Virus record (IMG/VR): IMGVR_UViG_3300028196_001342
Location: 1 to 41,993 of that record
Length of the DNA: 41,993 nt
From: a virus
Strand: one strand, 5' to 3'
The translations under genes were made by a program, and so were the position numbers. Under the pieces are notes generated by a model, which was not told the DNA's origin, did not search any database, and was given only the letters and a program-made list of their open reading frames with translations. This document shows positions 1 to 6,525 of the stretch, piece after piece (the first letter of the stretch is position 1; every line of letters starts with the position of its first letter).

Positions 1-37
1 TCTTACCAAAGGTAGAGTAACCTTTAGATACAAATAA

Positions 38-340
38 TTAACCGTCAATTTTAATTGGATTAGTTTCTTCAAGAGGTGAGTTTGTTTTTAACCATCTAAC
101 AAGATCTAGTCTTACAGTGTGTAGGTTTTCTTTTAGCAAGTTATGCTCGTTGCCAAATACAGGACCACTGTCTACGAGGTTTTCTACAGACTGATCAATA
201 GCATCAACAGCACCAATGAATATATTATACATTTCTACTGCCTGCTCTTTTAAACTTGCTTGTTCAATTGCTTCAATACGTTGCAGATAATCTTTACAAT
301 CATCATTAAAACGTGGTAATTCTTTAATTTTTATTGCCAT
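38..340 (-). CDS. Hypothetical protein, 100 aa
   Basis: I do not recognise this protein. It is a soluble, probably helical polypeptide without signal peptide, membrane segment or cysteine cluster. The ATG at 338-340 is preceded on the minus strand by AAGGAG at a good ribosome-binding distance, which fixes the start. It is transcribed away from the gene at 392, and the 51-base gap between the two starts holds back-to-back late promoter motifs. The context suggests a late phage gene; the role is unknown. Confidence 0.75.
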   Translation of the reverse strand: MAIKIKELPRFNDDCKDYLQRIEAIEQASLKEQAVEMYNIFIGAVDAIDQSVENLVDSGPVFGNEHNLLKENLHTVRLDLVRWLKTNSPLEETNPIKIDG

Positions 341-357
341 TGTTTACTCCTTACTAT

Positions 358-369
358 TATTTATAAATA
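358..369. promoter_or_regulatory. Divergent overlapping late promoters
   Basis: TATAAATA reads on the plus strand at 362-369 and on the minus strand at 365-358, so two T4-type late motifs overlap by four bases in a palindromic ATTTATAAAT core. One faces the gene at 392, the other the gene ending at 38. That TATAAATA is the T4 gp55-dependent late element is established; use of both directions here is inferred. Confidence 0.6.
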
Positions 370-391
370 GTATTATAACAAGGAGCAACAA

Positions 392-661
392 ATGGCGGCA
401 AATGGCATTTCAACACTGGCACTAAAAGCAACTAGACAAGACACAAAACTTGCTAAAGCAACAGCAAAACGTCAAGGTAAAACTGTGGCGGCTGACGGAA
501 CTATTAGTGGTTCTGTTAACACAGGTGCTACGTCATATAGAGCAAGAAATACACTTGATGCTTCTCAACTACCCACAAGATATCATGCTTCTAGCAATAC
601 CGGTGCACTTGTAAACAATGCAAACACTGGTGGTTTAGTTGCAGGTCGTCCTTGGACATAA
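392..661 (+). CDS. Small hypothetical protein, probably virion-associated, 89 aa
   Basis: The protein has no cysteine and is rich in Ala, Thr, Gly and Asn. The first third is Lys/Arg-rich and the rest is Gly/Asn/Thr-rich, which suggests an extended or DNA-contacting chain rather than an enzyme. A strong AAGGAG site lies just upstream of the ATG, and a TATAAATA late motif sits about 25 bases before it. The composition and late promoter suggest a small structural protein, but I recognise no domain. Confidence 0.8.
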   Translation: MAANGISTLALKATRQDTKLAKATAKRQGKTVAADGTISGSVNTGATSYRARNTLDASQLPTRYHASSNTGALVNNANTGGLVAGRPWT

Positions 662-673
662 TAGCACCTAACC

Positions 674-681
674 AATAAATA
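674..681 (+). promoter_or_regulatory. Late promoter motif AATAAATA
   Basis: The motif lies about 28 bases before the nuclease start at 709 and matches the T4-like late -10 element with one change. Confidence 0.4.
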
Positions 682-708
682 CACACATAATAAAAGAGGA
701 GCGAGAGT

Positions 709-1197
709 ATGAATACCAACGAGTATGACGTAAAAGTCATTAAAGTAGTTGATGGTGATACAGTAGATGTAGACATTGACTTAGGGTTCGGAGTAACACT
801 AACAGACGAACGTGTACGCATTATGGGTATTGATACCCCAGAGTCACGCACAAGAGATAAAGTAGAAGACTTGTTTGGCGAAGCCGCTAAAGCAAGACTT
901 AAAGAACTTATGAAAGACGGTGGTAAACTTATTACTACTGAAGATCGTAAAGGCGAAGATATGAAAGGCAAGTTCGGACGTATCCTAGGAGACTTCAAAG
1001 TAGAGCGTTGGGAAAATCAACCAGCAGAACTAGTAACAGATATTCTTATTGAAGAAGGACATGCAGTTGCATACTTTGGCGGAAGTAAAGAAGAAATTGC
1101 TATGAAACATCTAGCAAACAGAGAAAAACTATTACGTGAAGAAATCATTAGTCGTGAAGATTATGATAAAGCAGTAGCGTTAATGGAAGGCAAGTAG
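709..1197 (+). CDS. Staphylococcal-nuclease-like (SNase/thermonuclease) endonuclease
   Basis: This is an SNase-fold nuclease, a Ca2+-dependent family cutting DNA and RNA. The catalytic framework is visible. VVDGDTVDVD (residues 13-22) carries the metal-binding aspartates. ERVRIMGIDTPES (34-46) carries equivalents of Arg35, Asp40 and Glu43 of the staphylococcal enzyme. GKFGR (87-91) supplies the second catalytic arginine. No signal peptide is present, so it probably acts in the cytoplasm or virion. A GAGGAG-type site precedes the ATG and a strong terminator follows, so it looks monocistronic. Possible roles are host DNA degradation or nucleotide recycling; which applies is not visible. Confidence 0.88.
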   Translation: MNTNEYDVKVIKVVDGDTVDVDIDLGFGVTLTDERVRIMGIDTPESRTRDKVEDLFGEAAKARLKELMKDGGKLITTEDRKGEDMKGKFGRILGDFKVERWENQPAELVTDILIEEGHAVAYFGGSKEEIAMKHLANREKLLREEIISREDYDKAVALMEGK

Positions 1198-1204
1198 TCA
1201 CAAA

Positions 1205-1241
1205 AAACCCCGGCACTATTTCTAATGTCGGGGTTTCTTTT
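1205..1241 (+). terminator. Rho-independent terminator after the SNase gene
   Basis: An 11-bp stem (1205-1215 with 1226-1236, one G-U pair) is followed by CTTTT. The 5' arm begins in a run of A, so it may also stop transcription arriving from the minus strand. Confidence 0.85.
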
Positions 1242-1297
1242 CATAACTTATAGAGCGTTGACAGGTATACCGTGAATCTCTGCCCTCAGTTTCGTTA

Positions 1298-1618
1298 TTA
1301 CTTGTTTGGCTTACCGTTTACAAAATCGTAAAATCTTTCAGCCGCTTCTAGTATATGGTCTGTTGTTGGAATCTGAGGCATGCCAACTTTGCTGACAATC
1401 TCTCCTGATTCTGGATCACGCTTAGATGTAATCTCCCAACCCATCCACTTATTTGAATATTCAAACTCTGTGAATGACTTAGCCATTTCTAGAACCTGCG
1501 TTCTAATTTCGTATCCGTTTTTGTTTGTTGTGATTTTTGGCATTGCGGTCTTAAACATTTCAGCAACTTCCTGTGTTTGTTTAAAGATGGCTTCGCCGTA
1601 CTTTGTATCTACTGACAT
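1298..1618 (-). CDS. Hypothetical protein, 106 aa
   Basis: I do not recognise a characterised family. The protein is soluble, mixed charge, with a Trp/Tyr-containing central segment (YSNKWMGWEI) and no cysteines. AAGGAGAATATT immediately upstream of the minus-strand ATG is a good ribosome-binding site. A GCTAAATA late-like motif lies about 50 bases upstream on the same strand (1668-1675). It runs convergently towards the SNase gene and both could share the terminator between them. Confidence 0.75.
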   Translation of the reverse strand: MSVDTKYGEAIFKQTQEVAEMFKTAMPKITTNKNGYEIRTQVLEMAKSFTEFEYSNKWMGWEITSKRDPESGEIVSKVGMPQIPTTDHILEAAERFYDFVNGKPNK

Positions 1619-1667
1619 AATATTCTCCTTTGTGTGTATGTGTGTAGTGTTACTATTGTAACATTAA

Positions 1668-1675
1668 TATTTAGC
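1668..1675 (-). promoter_or_regulatory. Late-like promoter motif GCTAAATA
   Basis: On the minus strand this lies about 50 bases upstream of the start at 1618. It is a variant of the TATAAATA late element. Confidence 0.35.
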
Positions 1676-1769
1676 ATTGTCAATGAGTAATACTACAACA
1701 TTTAGATTTCTATAGCACTTGTATCTACCTTAGACCATATATGCTAGTTTAAGTTAGAGAGTTGACTAC

Positions 1770-1802
1770 CTAAATAAACATGCTGACGATAGTGATCAGC
1801 AT
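1770..1802 (+). promoter_or_regulatory. Late promoter variant plus 5'-terminal hairpin
   Basis: CTAAATAA at 1770-1777 resembles the late element. Three bases later begins a perfect 7-bp hairpin, ATGCTGA (1780-1786) pairing with TCAGCAT (1796-1802) around a 9-base loop. The hairpin would sit at the 5' end of the transcript for the gene at 1821, just ahead of its AAGGAGG site. Confidence 0.5.
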
Positions 1803-1820
1803 TAAGAAAAGGAGGTTCAC

Positions 1821-2054
1821 ATGGACATTCTAAATAAAGTAAAGGCTTGGGCCGGAGCATTAACAGAAGCAGGAATTAGTTTGCTTTCGTTAGGCATCGT
1901 GTTAGAAGTCTTGTTCAACGGACAGAACATTCCGTTCTGGCCAAACATCAACATAATTGCTAACATTCAAAACATTGTTGCAGGTTTCTCTGCACAAGGT
2001 TTAGTTGGTCTTGTTGCTGTATGGGTTTTATATTCAATTTTCAATAAAAAATAA
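1821..2054 (+). CDS. Small two-helix membrane protein, 77 aa
   Basis: Two hydrophobic segments are seen, about residues 15-33 and 45-72. They are separated by a short polar loop containing NGQNIPFWP, and the tail NKK is positive. Size and topology fit a phage holin or another small inner-membrane protein, but no family signature proves this. It has a very strong AAGGAGG site, a leader hairpin behind a late-type motif, and its own strong terminator. The unit therefore looks built for high, independent late expression. Confidence 0.75.
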   Translation: MDILNKVKAWAGALTEAGISLLSLGIVLEVLFNGQNIPFWPNINIIANIQNIVAGFSAQGLVGLVAVWVLYSIFNKK

Positions 2055-2068
2055 TATATACTCAATTT

Positions 2069-2121
2069 GAAAAAGTTGCAGAGAAGTCATCTTGGCGGGC
2101 GATTTCTCTGCAACACTTTTT
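2069..2121. terminator. Bidirectional terminator
   Basis: An 11-bp GC-containing stem (2075-2085 with 2104-2114) is flanked by an A run on the left and a T run on the right. It can terminate both the plus-strand gene ending at 2054 and the minus-strand mini-gene operon ending at 2120. Confidence 0.85.
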
Positions 2122-2167
2122 ATCTTCCTGATACCCAGTCTTGTTCTTCTTCAGTGTAGGGCCACAT
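2120..2167 (-). CDS. Candidate 15-aa mini-ORF at the operon end
   Basis: The frame encodes MWPYTEEEQDWVSGR. Its ATG overlaps the stop of the preceding 20-codon frame as TAATG, the same junction used by others in this operon, and its stop touches the bidirectional terminator. The repeated exact overlap supports translation by coupling. At this length chance cannot be excluded. Confidence 0.4.
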   Translation of the reverse strand: MWPYTEEEQDWVSGR

Positions 2168-2229
2168 TATTTGCCACCCTTTTTCTTTTCGCCCTTAGGC
2201 TTGACGTATGTGTGATCTGGATCTAACAT
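2167..2229 (-). CDS. Candidate 20-aa basic mini-ORF
   Basis: The frame encodes a 20-residue peptide starting MLDPDHTYVKPKG and ending in a Lys/Gly-rich tail. Its ATG overlaps the upstream stop as TAATG (2227-2231), and its own stop overlaps the next ATG in the same way. Coupled translation with the DUF1127-like genes is inferred from this geometry; no function is recognised. Confidence 0.45.
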   Translation of the reverse strand: MLDPDHTYVKPKGEKKKGGK

Positions 2230-2363
2230 TAGTATGTCTCGTACATTTTCTTTTTGAACTCGGATATTTCGTTTGCTTTTTCAAACATACCAAGGTGTCT
2301 AAGTTCTCTAATACTCATACAGTAACTTCTGTATTCCATTGCTTTCAAAAATCTTTTAAGCAT
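2229..2363 (-). CDS. Small DUF1127-related basic protein, 44 aa
   Basis: I chose the internal ATG at 2363-2361. It overlaps the upstream DUF1127 stop by eight bases and gives a 44-residue protein beginning MLKRFLKAMEYRSYC. The longer in-frame extension would lie inside the upstream gene and does not resemble the family. The core YRSYCMSIRELRHLGMFEKA resembles the arginine-rich helical segment and the L-G-x-x-x-x-A step of alphaproteobacterial DUF1127-type mini-proteins. The likeness is weaker than for the next two neighbours, so family assignment is tentative. Confidence 0.55.
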   Translation of the reverse strand: MLKRFLKAMEYRSYCMSIRELRHLGMFEKANEISEFKKKMYETY

Positions 2364-2601
2364 GTGCCTTGCCCTTCCATGTAGCAACAGTCTTACCACG
2401 CATGTAATGATCACCTGCTTCGTAAGTATCTTTTGCTTCTGCTTCACGCACTGCTTCATTAGCAATTTCTCTAATATCTCCTCTACAGATACCTATGTCT
2501 TTTAGTTCGTAATCAGTAAGTTCACTTAACTCGTCATACGTTCTATTTGCTTTTCGGTGTGCTTCGGATAATCCAAATATTTTTTTAAGATGTAAAAACA
2601 T
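2356..2601 (-). CDS. DUF1127 (YjiS-like) domain protein, 81 aa
   Basis: The segment ELSELTDYELKDIGICRGDI, about residues 25-44, is the DUF1127 signature: leucines, a D-x-E-L-x-D-I-G-I step and an R-x-D-I end. DUF1127 proteins are small alphaproteobacterial and gammaproteobacterial factors; some have been linked to RNA binding and RNA turnover or to stress and phosphate responses. The C-terminal half (YEAGDHYMRGKTVATWKGKA) is not part of the domain. The ATG overlaps the preceding stop as TAATG. A phage copy could act on host RNA metabolism, but that is inference. Confidence 0.8.
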   Translation of the reverse strand: MFLHLKKIFGLSEAHRKANRTYDELSELTDYELKDIGICRGDIREIANEAVREAEAKDTYEAGDHYMRGKTVATWKGKAHA

Positions 2602-2819
2602 TATTTTTTATACTCCAACGGTAAAGTCATTAATGCCCTTGCTTCATCGTGATATCCTTGTCTAGATAATTCAGCGGCCGCTCTTGCTCTACCTGCTGAT
2701 TCACCTAATGCAATTATACCTACAAATAATACAGCGAATACATTTCTTATTACCTTACAGAGTTTACATGTGTAAGTCCATGTTGTGTTTGTCATTGTTG
2801 CTACAGTCATTATACCCAT
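2601..2819 (-). CDS. DUF1127-associated small protein with one hydrophobic segment, 72 aa
   Basis: A hydrophobic stretch (about residues 26-41, VIRNVFAVLFVGIIAL) is followed by AGRARAAAELSRQGYHDEA. That sequence resembles the Ala/Arg-rich helix and L-x-x-x-G-x-x-x-E-A tail of small alphaproteobacterial DUF1127-type proteins. The start overlaps the end of the upstream DUF1127 gene by ten bases, which implies coupling. It may be membrane-associated. I am confident it is a real gene from context, less so about family. Confidence 0.65.
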   Translation of the reverse strand: MGIMTVATMTNTTWTYTCKLCKVIRNVFAVLFVGIIALGESAGRARAAAELSRQGYHDEARALMTLPLEYKK

Positions 2820-3070
2820 CCTTTTAGATTTTTGTTTGTTCTTACATTCACTCTACTATCGTGAAATGTTCCTAGTGAAATAGATGTAATGTCTGATCTC
2901 CCAATTCCCAAGTCTTTTAGTTCATGATCTGATAATTCTTGCAATGCCTTGTAAGTTTTACGAACCTGTGCTTTATCTTTTCTTTTTTGATTTATTTCTT
3001 TAACTAAATCCATCAAGCCGGCAATAGCGTCTTGAATTACGGTTGATACTGTTAAAATTGCTGATGTCAT
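2810..3070 (-). CDS. DUF1127 (YjiS-like) domain protein, 86 aa
   Basis: TYKALQELSDHELKDLGIGR (about residues 39-58), followed by SDI, is a textbook DUF1127 core. The N-terminus (MTSAILTVSTVIQDAIAGLM) is a hydrophobic or amphipathic helix. Its ATG overlaps the upstream 59-aa gene's stop as TAATG. Together with the copy ending at 2356, this gives at least two clear DUF1127 domains in one phage operon. Confidence 0.82.
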   Translation of the reverse strand: MTSAILTVSTVIQDAIAGLMDLVKEINQKRKDKAQVRKTYKALQELSDHELKDLGIGRSDITSISLGTFHDSRVNVRTNKNLKGWV

Positions 3071-3249
3071 TAGTAAGTTACTCCCATCTTAGGACCTTTG
3101 CCCTTGTGGGTTAACATATAGTGATAGGCATACTGCCAATCGTTTCCGTACTCTGTTTTGGCGTAAGTGAGCATCTCTTTTTCGAAAGCCTTAGACGGGC
3201 TTGGGTTTCCAAGTAAACTCACAAGGCCGTTGAATAGCATTGTTGCCAT
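3070..3249 (-). CDS. First gene of the mini-gene operon, 59 aa
   Basis: This short frame begins MATMLFNGLVSLLGNPSPSK and ends KGPKMGVTY. It is preceded by GGAGAAGTAAA on the minus strand, a strong ribosome-binding site, and its stop overlaps the next ATG as TAATG. The N-terminus is an amphipathic helix and the second half is rich in Tyr and His (NDWQYAYHYML). I do not recognise a family. It heads the DUF1127-containing operon and follows a long structured leader. Confidence 0.7.
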   Translation of the reverse strand: MATMLFNGLVSLLGNPSPSKAFEKEMLTYAKTEYGNDWQYAYHYMLTHKGKGPKMGVTY

Positions 3250-3435
3250 TTTACTTCTCCTTATATAAGTTTTGGATGCTTGAGGAAAGCAATACCCCGG
3301 AACTTCCCCGGCGGTGCAACTACCTTTGGTAGCCGTCGTTCGCTTTTTTAGGATGTCTGCACCATCCCACTGTCTTTCCAGTGTGTATGTGTGTCGAATA
3401 GTACAACCATGCTGTCCTACTCACCTTTATTTATA
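3250..3435 (-). promoter_or_regulatory. Structured leader and late promoter of the mini-gene operon
   Basis: Minus-strand TATAAATA lies at 3435-3428, about 180 bases ahead of the first gene. The leader contains several potential hairpins: CACTG/CAGTG near 3368-3383, GGATG/CATCC near 3352-3368, and CTACC/GGTAG near 3319-3331. No known riboswitch or tRNA is recognisable. The gene-free stretch 3250-3551 holds this leader and the iscU promoter region. Confidence 0.45.
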
Positions 3436-3516
3436 TTATACTACTATAACTATACACGAAATACAACCTATATTAGGTAAAGGCTGTCATGCTGTATATG
3501 CATGAGTATCAGAGTA

Positions 3517-3541
3517 TATAAATAAATGTAGTACAACTACA
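3517..3541 (+). promoter_or_regulatory. Late promoter and 5' hairpin before iscU
   Basis: A perfect TATAAATA (3517-3524) is followed by a 6-bp hairpin, TGTAGT (3527-3532) pairing with ACTACA (3536-3541) around a 3-base loop. This is another late motif with a hairpin at the predicted start of the RNA. Confidence 0.5.
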
Positions 3542-3551
3542 AGAGAACAAC

Positions 3552-3923
3552 ATGGCATATTCAGAGAAGGTGTTGGACCATTACGAAAACCCTCGTAATG
3601 TTGGTAAGATGGACATGAACGACCCCTCAGTAGGAACTGGAATGGTTGGAGCACCAGCATGTGGTGACGTCATGAAATTACAAATAAAAATTGAAGAAGG
3701 CGTTATTGTTGATGCTAAATTTAAGACATATGGATGTGGAAGTGCTATCGCAAGTAGCAGTCTACTAACAGAATGGGTAAAAGGCATGACCCTTGATAAA
3801 GCAGGTGAAATTAAAAACATGGATCTTGCAGAAGAACTTGCTCTACCTCCGGTTAAGATTCACTGTTCAGTATTAGCAGAAGATGCAATCAAATCAGCAA
3901 TAGCAGATTATAGATCAAAGTGA
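3552..3923 (+). CDS. iscU: IscU-type iron-sulfur cluster scaffold protein
   Basis: IscU assembles [2Fe-2S] clusters from sulfur delivered by cysteine desulfurase and passes them to carriers. All landmarks are present in 123 residues: the three ligand cysteines C37 (GAPACGD), C62 (YGCGSA) and C105 (KIHCSV), the conserved D39, and LPPVK at 98-102, the motif bound by the HscA chaperone. The N-terminus [16 protein letters not shown] is also canonical. It is slightly shorter than bacterial IscU. The stop overlaps the GTG start of the iscA-like gene, so scaffold and carrier are translated as a pair. No desulfurase is nearby, so host IscS would be needed. Confidence 0.93.
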   Translation: MAYSEKVLDHYENPRNVGKMDMNDPSVGTGMVGAPACGDVMKLQIKIEEGVIVDAKFKTYGCGSAIASSSLLTEWVKGMTLDKAGEIKNMDLAEELALPPVKIHCSVLAEDAIKSAIADYRSK

Positions 3924-4246
3924 TAACAATTACTGAGGTTGGTGCAAACCGTGTAACTGACTCCTTAGTAACTCGTGGCAAAGGTCTAGGACTTAGAGTT
4001 AAGGTAAGAACTACTGGTTGCTCGGGGTATGCATATGTGTTAGAGTTTGTTGACGAACTCAATGATGACGATACTGTGTTTGACTCCAACGGTATAAAGA
4101 TTATTGTTGATAAAAAGTCACTAGTAATGATAGACGGAACTCATCTAGATTATGTTAAACAAGGACTCAACGAAGGGTTCCAATTCAAAAATCCTTGGGA
4201 AGACGCTACCTGTGGTTGTGGTGAATCATTCACTCTGAAGAAGTAA
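3920..4246 (+). CDS. iscA: IscA/ErpA-like A-type Fe-S carrier (HesB family)
   Basis: A-type carriers accept Fe-S clusters from the scaffold and deliver them to target enzymes. The three defining cysteines are visible: C34 in TTGCSGY, and C98 and C100 in the terminal CGCGESF. Length (108 aa) matches the family. The start is GTG at 3920, overlapping the iscU stop as GTGA; no ATG lies near, so coupling decides the start. Possible recipients in this window are not obvious; the host enzymes may be the target. Confidence 0.9.
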   Translation: MITITEVGANRVTDSLVTRGKGLGLRVKVRTTGCSGYAYVLEFVDELNDDDTVFDSNGIKIIVDKKSLVMIDGTHLDYVKQGLNEGFQFKNPWEDATCGCGESFTLKK

Positions 4247-4260
4247 GTTAATCTTCTATC

Positions 4261-4324
4261 TTGACATTGTTTTAAAACTGTGCTATAAATAATTATGTTT
4301 TATAGTTATTCGAATTATAAAATG
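4261..4324 (+). promoter_or_regulatory. Sigma70-like promoter overlapping a late motif, plus 5' hairpin
   Basis: TTGACA (4261-4266), a 17-base spacer and TATAAA (4284-4289) form a near-consensus sigma70 promoter. The same -10 reads TATAAATA (4284-4291), so host and late polymerase could share it. Four bases later a 9-bp stem forms (4296-4304 with 4316-4324, two G-U pairs). A second small hairpin, TTGGGC/GCCCAA, follows near 4332-4351. The leader to the gene at 4410 is about 115 bases long. Confidence 0.6.
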
Positions 4325-4409
4325 TAGAAAGTTGGGCAACGTTGAGCCCAATCTCTTTTAACAATGTGAGCGATGTGGTAAAAGCATCAAGCAGATAGGA
4401 GAAATAAGA

Positions 4410-5369
4410 ATGGACGCACTCACCCTATGGATGGCAATAGGTTTCGCCTTTGCCGCTTATTCCGTAATAGCAAATGATTCAGTACAAACACTAGGTACAT
4501 GGATCGCAAGTAATAACGACAAATTCAATTGGAAGATCATGTGGGGGTGTGCAAGTGCAGTTCTCCTTTATACATTGTGGTACGGTTGGACAACGAATGG
4601 TGGAGACATCAGTTACGGTAGACTTAACAAGATACCGTTCCAAGAAATACAATGGTATCACGCAATGGCACCAGGACTACTATTAATACTTACACGGATA
4701 GGAGTACCAGTTAGTACTTCTTTTTTAGTATTAAGTGCCTTTGCAAGTACATTTGTATTAGAGAAGATGCTCGTAAAGAGTATGATGGGTTATGCAGTGG
4801 CGGCAGTCGCGGCATATGTTATTTGGATAGGAGTTACTAAAGTCCTAAACGAAGCAAAGCCTGTTAAAGAAGAACATAAGAAAGCGTGGCGAATAGCACA
4901 ATGGGTAACAACAGGCTTCCTGTGGTTTACTTGGCTAAGTCATGACATGGCAAACATTGCCGTGTTCCTACCAAGACAGATACCTTGGGACCTTATGGTA
5001 TTAGTAAGTCTTATATTTGTATTTGGATTAGGATACATGTTCCGTGAAGGCGGAGGTAAGATACAAAACATTGTAATTGAAAAGCACAACACAAGATACG
5101 TTCGTAGTGCTACAATTATTGATGCAGTATACTTTTTAATCTTGTACTTCTTTAAAGAACTAAACGATATACCTATGTCAACAACCTGGGTGTTTGTAGG
5201 TCTACTGTGTGGACGTGAACTTGCTATGGCAACTATGACAGGCAAAGAAAAGTTCAAGACAGTATTTCCTTTGATTACCAAAGACTTTATTAAAATGATG
5301 ATTGGTTTAGGTGCTTCTGTGGGAGTAGTGTTAATGATACACTATGTTATTGTACCTAACGGATACTAA
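4410..5369 (+). CDS. PiT-family-like permease (putative phosphate transporter)
   Basis: This 319-residue integral membrane protein shows the two-fold internal repeat of PiT/PHO4 permeases. Repeat one has ANDSVQTLGT (21-30) and VPVSTSF (99-105). Repeat two has SHDMANIAVFLPR (177-189) and PMSTTWVFVG (255-264). These correspond to the family's N-D signature and VSTT-type segments. PiT proteins import inorganic phosphate with a cation. The sequence is divergent and shorter than most PiT proteins, so the substrate is unproven. A GGAGAAATAAG site precedes the ATG, and the gene has its own promoter and terminator. Phage phosphate-acquisition genes are known in marine phages; this type seems unusual. 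Confidence 0.68.
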   Translation: MDALTLWMAIGFAFAAYSVIANDSVQTLGTWIASNNDKFNWKIMWGCASAVLLYTLWYGWTTNGGDISYGRLNKIPFQEIQWYHAMAPGLLLILTRIGVPVSTSFLVLSAFASTFVLEKMLVKSMMGYAVAAVAAYVIWIGVTKVLNEAKPVKEEHKKAWRIAQWVTTGFLWFTWLSHDMANIAVFLPRQIPWDLMVLVSLIFVFGLGYMFREGGGKIQNIVIEKHNTRYVRSATIIDAVYFLILYFFKELNDIPMSTTWVFVGLLCGRELAMATMTGKEKFKTVFPLITKDFIKMMIGLGASVGVVLMIHYVIVPNGY

Positions 5370-5378
5370 TATATTGGA

Positions 5379-5409
5379 AAAGGTAGTGTGCAACGATACT
5401 ACCTTTTTT
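5379..5409 (+). terminator. Terminator after the PiT-like gene
   Basis: A 9-bp stem AAAGGTAGT/ACTACCTTT (5379-5387 with 5398-5406) is followed by a T run. It separates the permease from the prs promoter. Confidence 0.85.
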
Positions 5410-5410
5410 C

Positions 5411-5439
5411 TTGACTTTAGATAAGTATGAGCATATAAT
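5411..5439 (+). promoter_or_regulatory. Sigma70-like promoter of prs
   Basis: TTGACT (5411-5416), 17 bases, and a consensus TATAAT (5434-5439) lie directly behind the previous terminator. This predicts early transcription by host polymerase. Confidence 0.75.
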
Positions 5440-5488
5440 ACAACTATAATATTACTTTTAACACCTTGCGTAATAGAAAGGACAACGT

Positions 5489-6445
5489 TTGAAGATGAAA
5501 ATCATAACAGGAAATGCTAATCCTGAATTAGCACAAAAGATCGCAGAACACTGTTTTAGCGATTTAGTCCCAGCCAAAATAACATCGTTTGCAGACGGCG
5601 AATCGAGTGTAGAATTTACTGAAAACATACGTGGCGAAGATGTGTTTATTATTCAAAGTACATGCACACCTGTTAATGACAGTCTAATGGAATTGTTGAT
5701 TATGATTGATGCGGCTCGTAGATCAAGTGCAAGTAGAATTACCGCAGTCATTCCTTACTTTGGTTACGCTAGACAAGATCGTAAGAGTGCTTCACGTACT
5801 CCTATTACTGCAAAGTTAGTTGCTAATTTATTAACAACATCAGGTACAGATAGAATACTTACAATGGATTTACACGCAGGACAAATACAGGGCTTCTTTG
5901 ATATTCCAGTGGACGATTTAACAAGCCGTGTAGCATTTGCTAAAGATATCAAAAAGCAATTTTATAAAGATGGTAATAACATTGATGAAGTAGAAACTGT
6001 ATTTGTATCACCAGACGCAGGTGGTGTTGTTCGTGCTAGAAAGTTTGCTGATATGTTTGGCGGCGACATTGCTATTGTAGACAAACGTAGACCAGAAGCA
6101 GGCAAGAGTGAAGTAATGAATCTAATTGGAGATGTCAAAGGCAAACATGCTATCCTAGTAGATGATATTATTGACAGTGGTGGAACATTGTGTAATGCGG
6201 CCAAAGCAATTATAGATGCTGGAGCATTATCAGTACGTGCTTATATCACACACGGTGTATTATCAGGCGAAGCATGTCAAAAGGTTGAAAAGAGTGTACT
6301 AGATGAATTAGTTGTAACTGATAGTATTCCTAACCGTTGTCCTAAGAACTGTAAAAAGACACGCCAAGTAAGTGTATCTACATTATTTGGTGAAGCAATA
6401 CGTAGAGTTACAAACGAAGAATCTGTCAGTAGTCTTTTCGTATAA
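5489..6445 (+). CDS. prs: Ribose-phosphate pyrophosphokinase (PRPP synthetase)
   Basis: The enzyme makes PRPP from ribose 5-phosphate and ATP, feeding purine, pyrimidine and NAD synthesis. Full length (318 aa) matches bacterial Prs. Visible motifs are [10 protein letters not shown] near the N-terminus, the ATP-site [11 protein letters not shown], the metal and flexible segment [18 protein letters not shown], and the PRPP loop [11 protein letters not shown]. The start is TTG at 5489, six bases after AAAGGA; an ATG two codons later is also possible. With NrdAB and GMP reductase it forms a nucleotide-supply set. Confidence 0.95.
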   Translation: MKMKIITGNANPELAQKIAEHCFSDLVPAKITSFADGESSVEFTENIRGEDVFIIQSTCTPVNDSLMELLIMIDAARRSSASRITAVIPYFGYARQDRKSASRTPITAKLVANLLTTSGTDRILTMDLHAGQIQGFFDIPVDDLTSRVAFAKDIKKQFYKDGNNIDEVETVFVSPDAGGVVRARKFADMFGGDIAIVDKRRPEAGKSEVMNLIGDVKGKHAILVDDIIDSGGTLCNAAKAIIDAGALSVRAYITHGVLSGEACQKVEKSVLDELVVTDSIPNRCPKNCKKTRQVSVSTLFGEAIRRVTNEESVSSLFV

Positions 6446-6448
6446 ATA
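6441..6448 (+). promoter_or_regulatory. Late promoter motif TATAAATA at the prs stop
   Basis: A perfect TATAAATA overlaps the prs stop codon and precedes the small frame at 6526 by about 80 bases. Confidence 0.35.
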
Positions 6449-6525
6449 ATTTTGTAGGAACAAAGACCGCCCAACAATAAATCAAAGCGGCCAATAGTTT
6501 TACATTGTAAAACTTCTAACTAATA

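Noticed and set aside
8-25. AAAGGT/ACCTTT hairpin at the window edge
   Set aside because: The stem is short and has no T run on either strand. The upstream context is missing, so a terminator cannot be claimed.
591-998. A 135-codon minus-strand frame across the SNase gene
   Set aside because: The overlapping sense frame has an intact nuclease active site, so the antisense frame is a shadow.
3070-3249. A DUF1127 assignment for the 59-aa gene
   Set aside because: It lacks the L-x-D-x-E-L-x-D-I/L-G core. Only its operon position links it to the family.
3314-3505. A 63-codon plus-strand frame in the leader region
   Set aside because: It has no ribosome-binding site, a cysteine-rich improbable composition, and crosses the structured leader and promoter.
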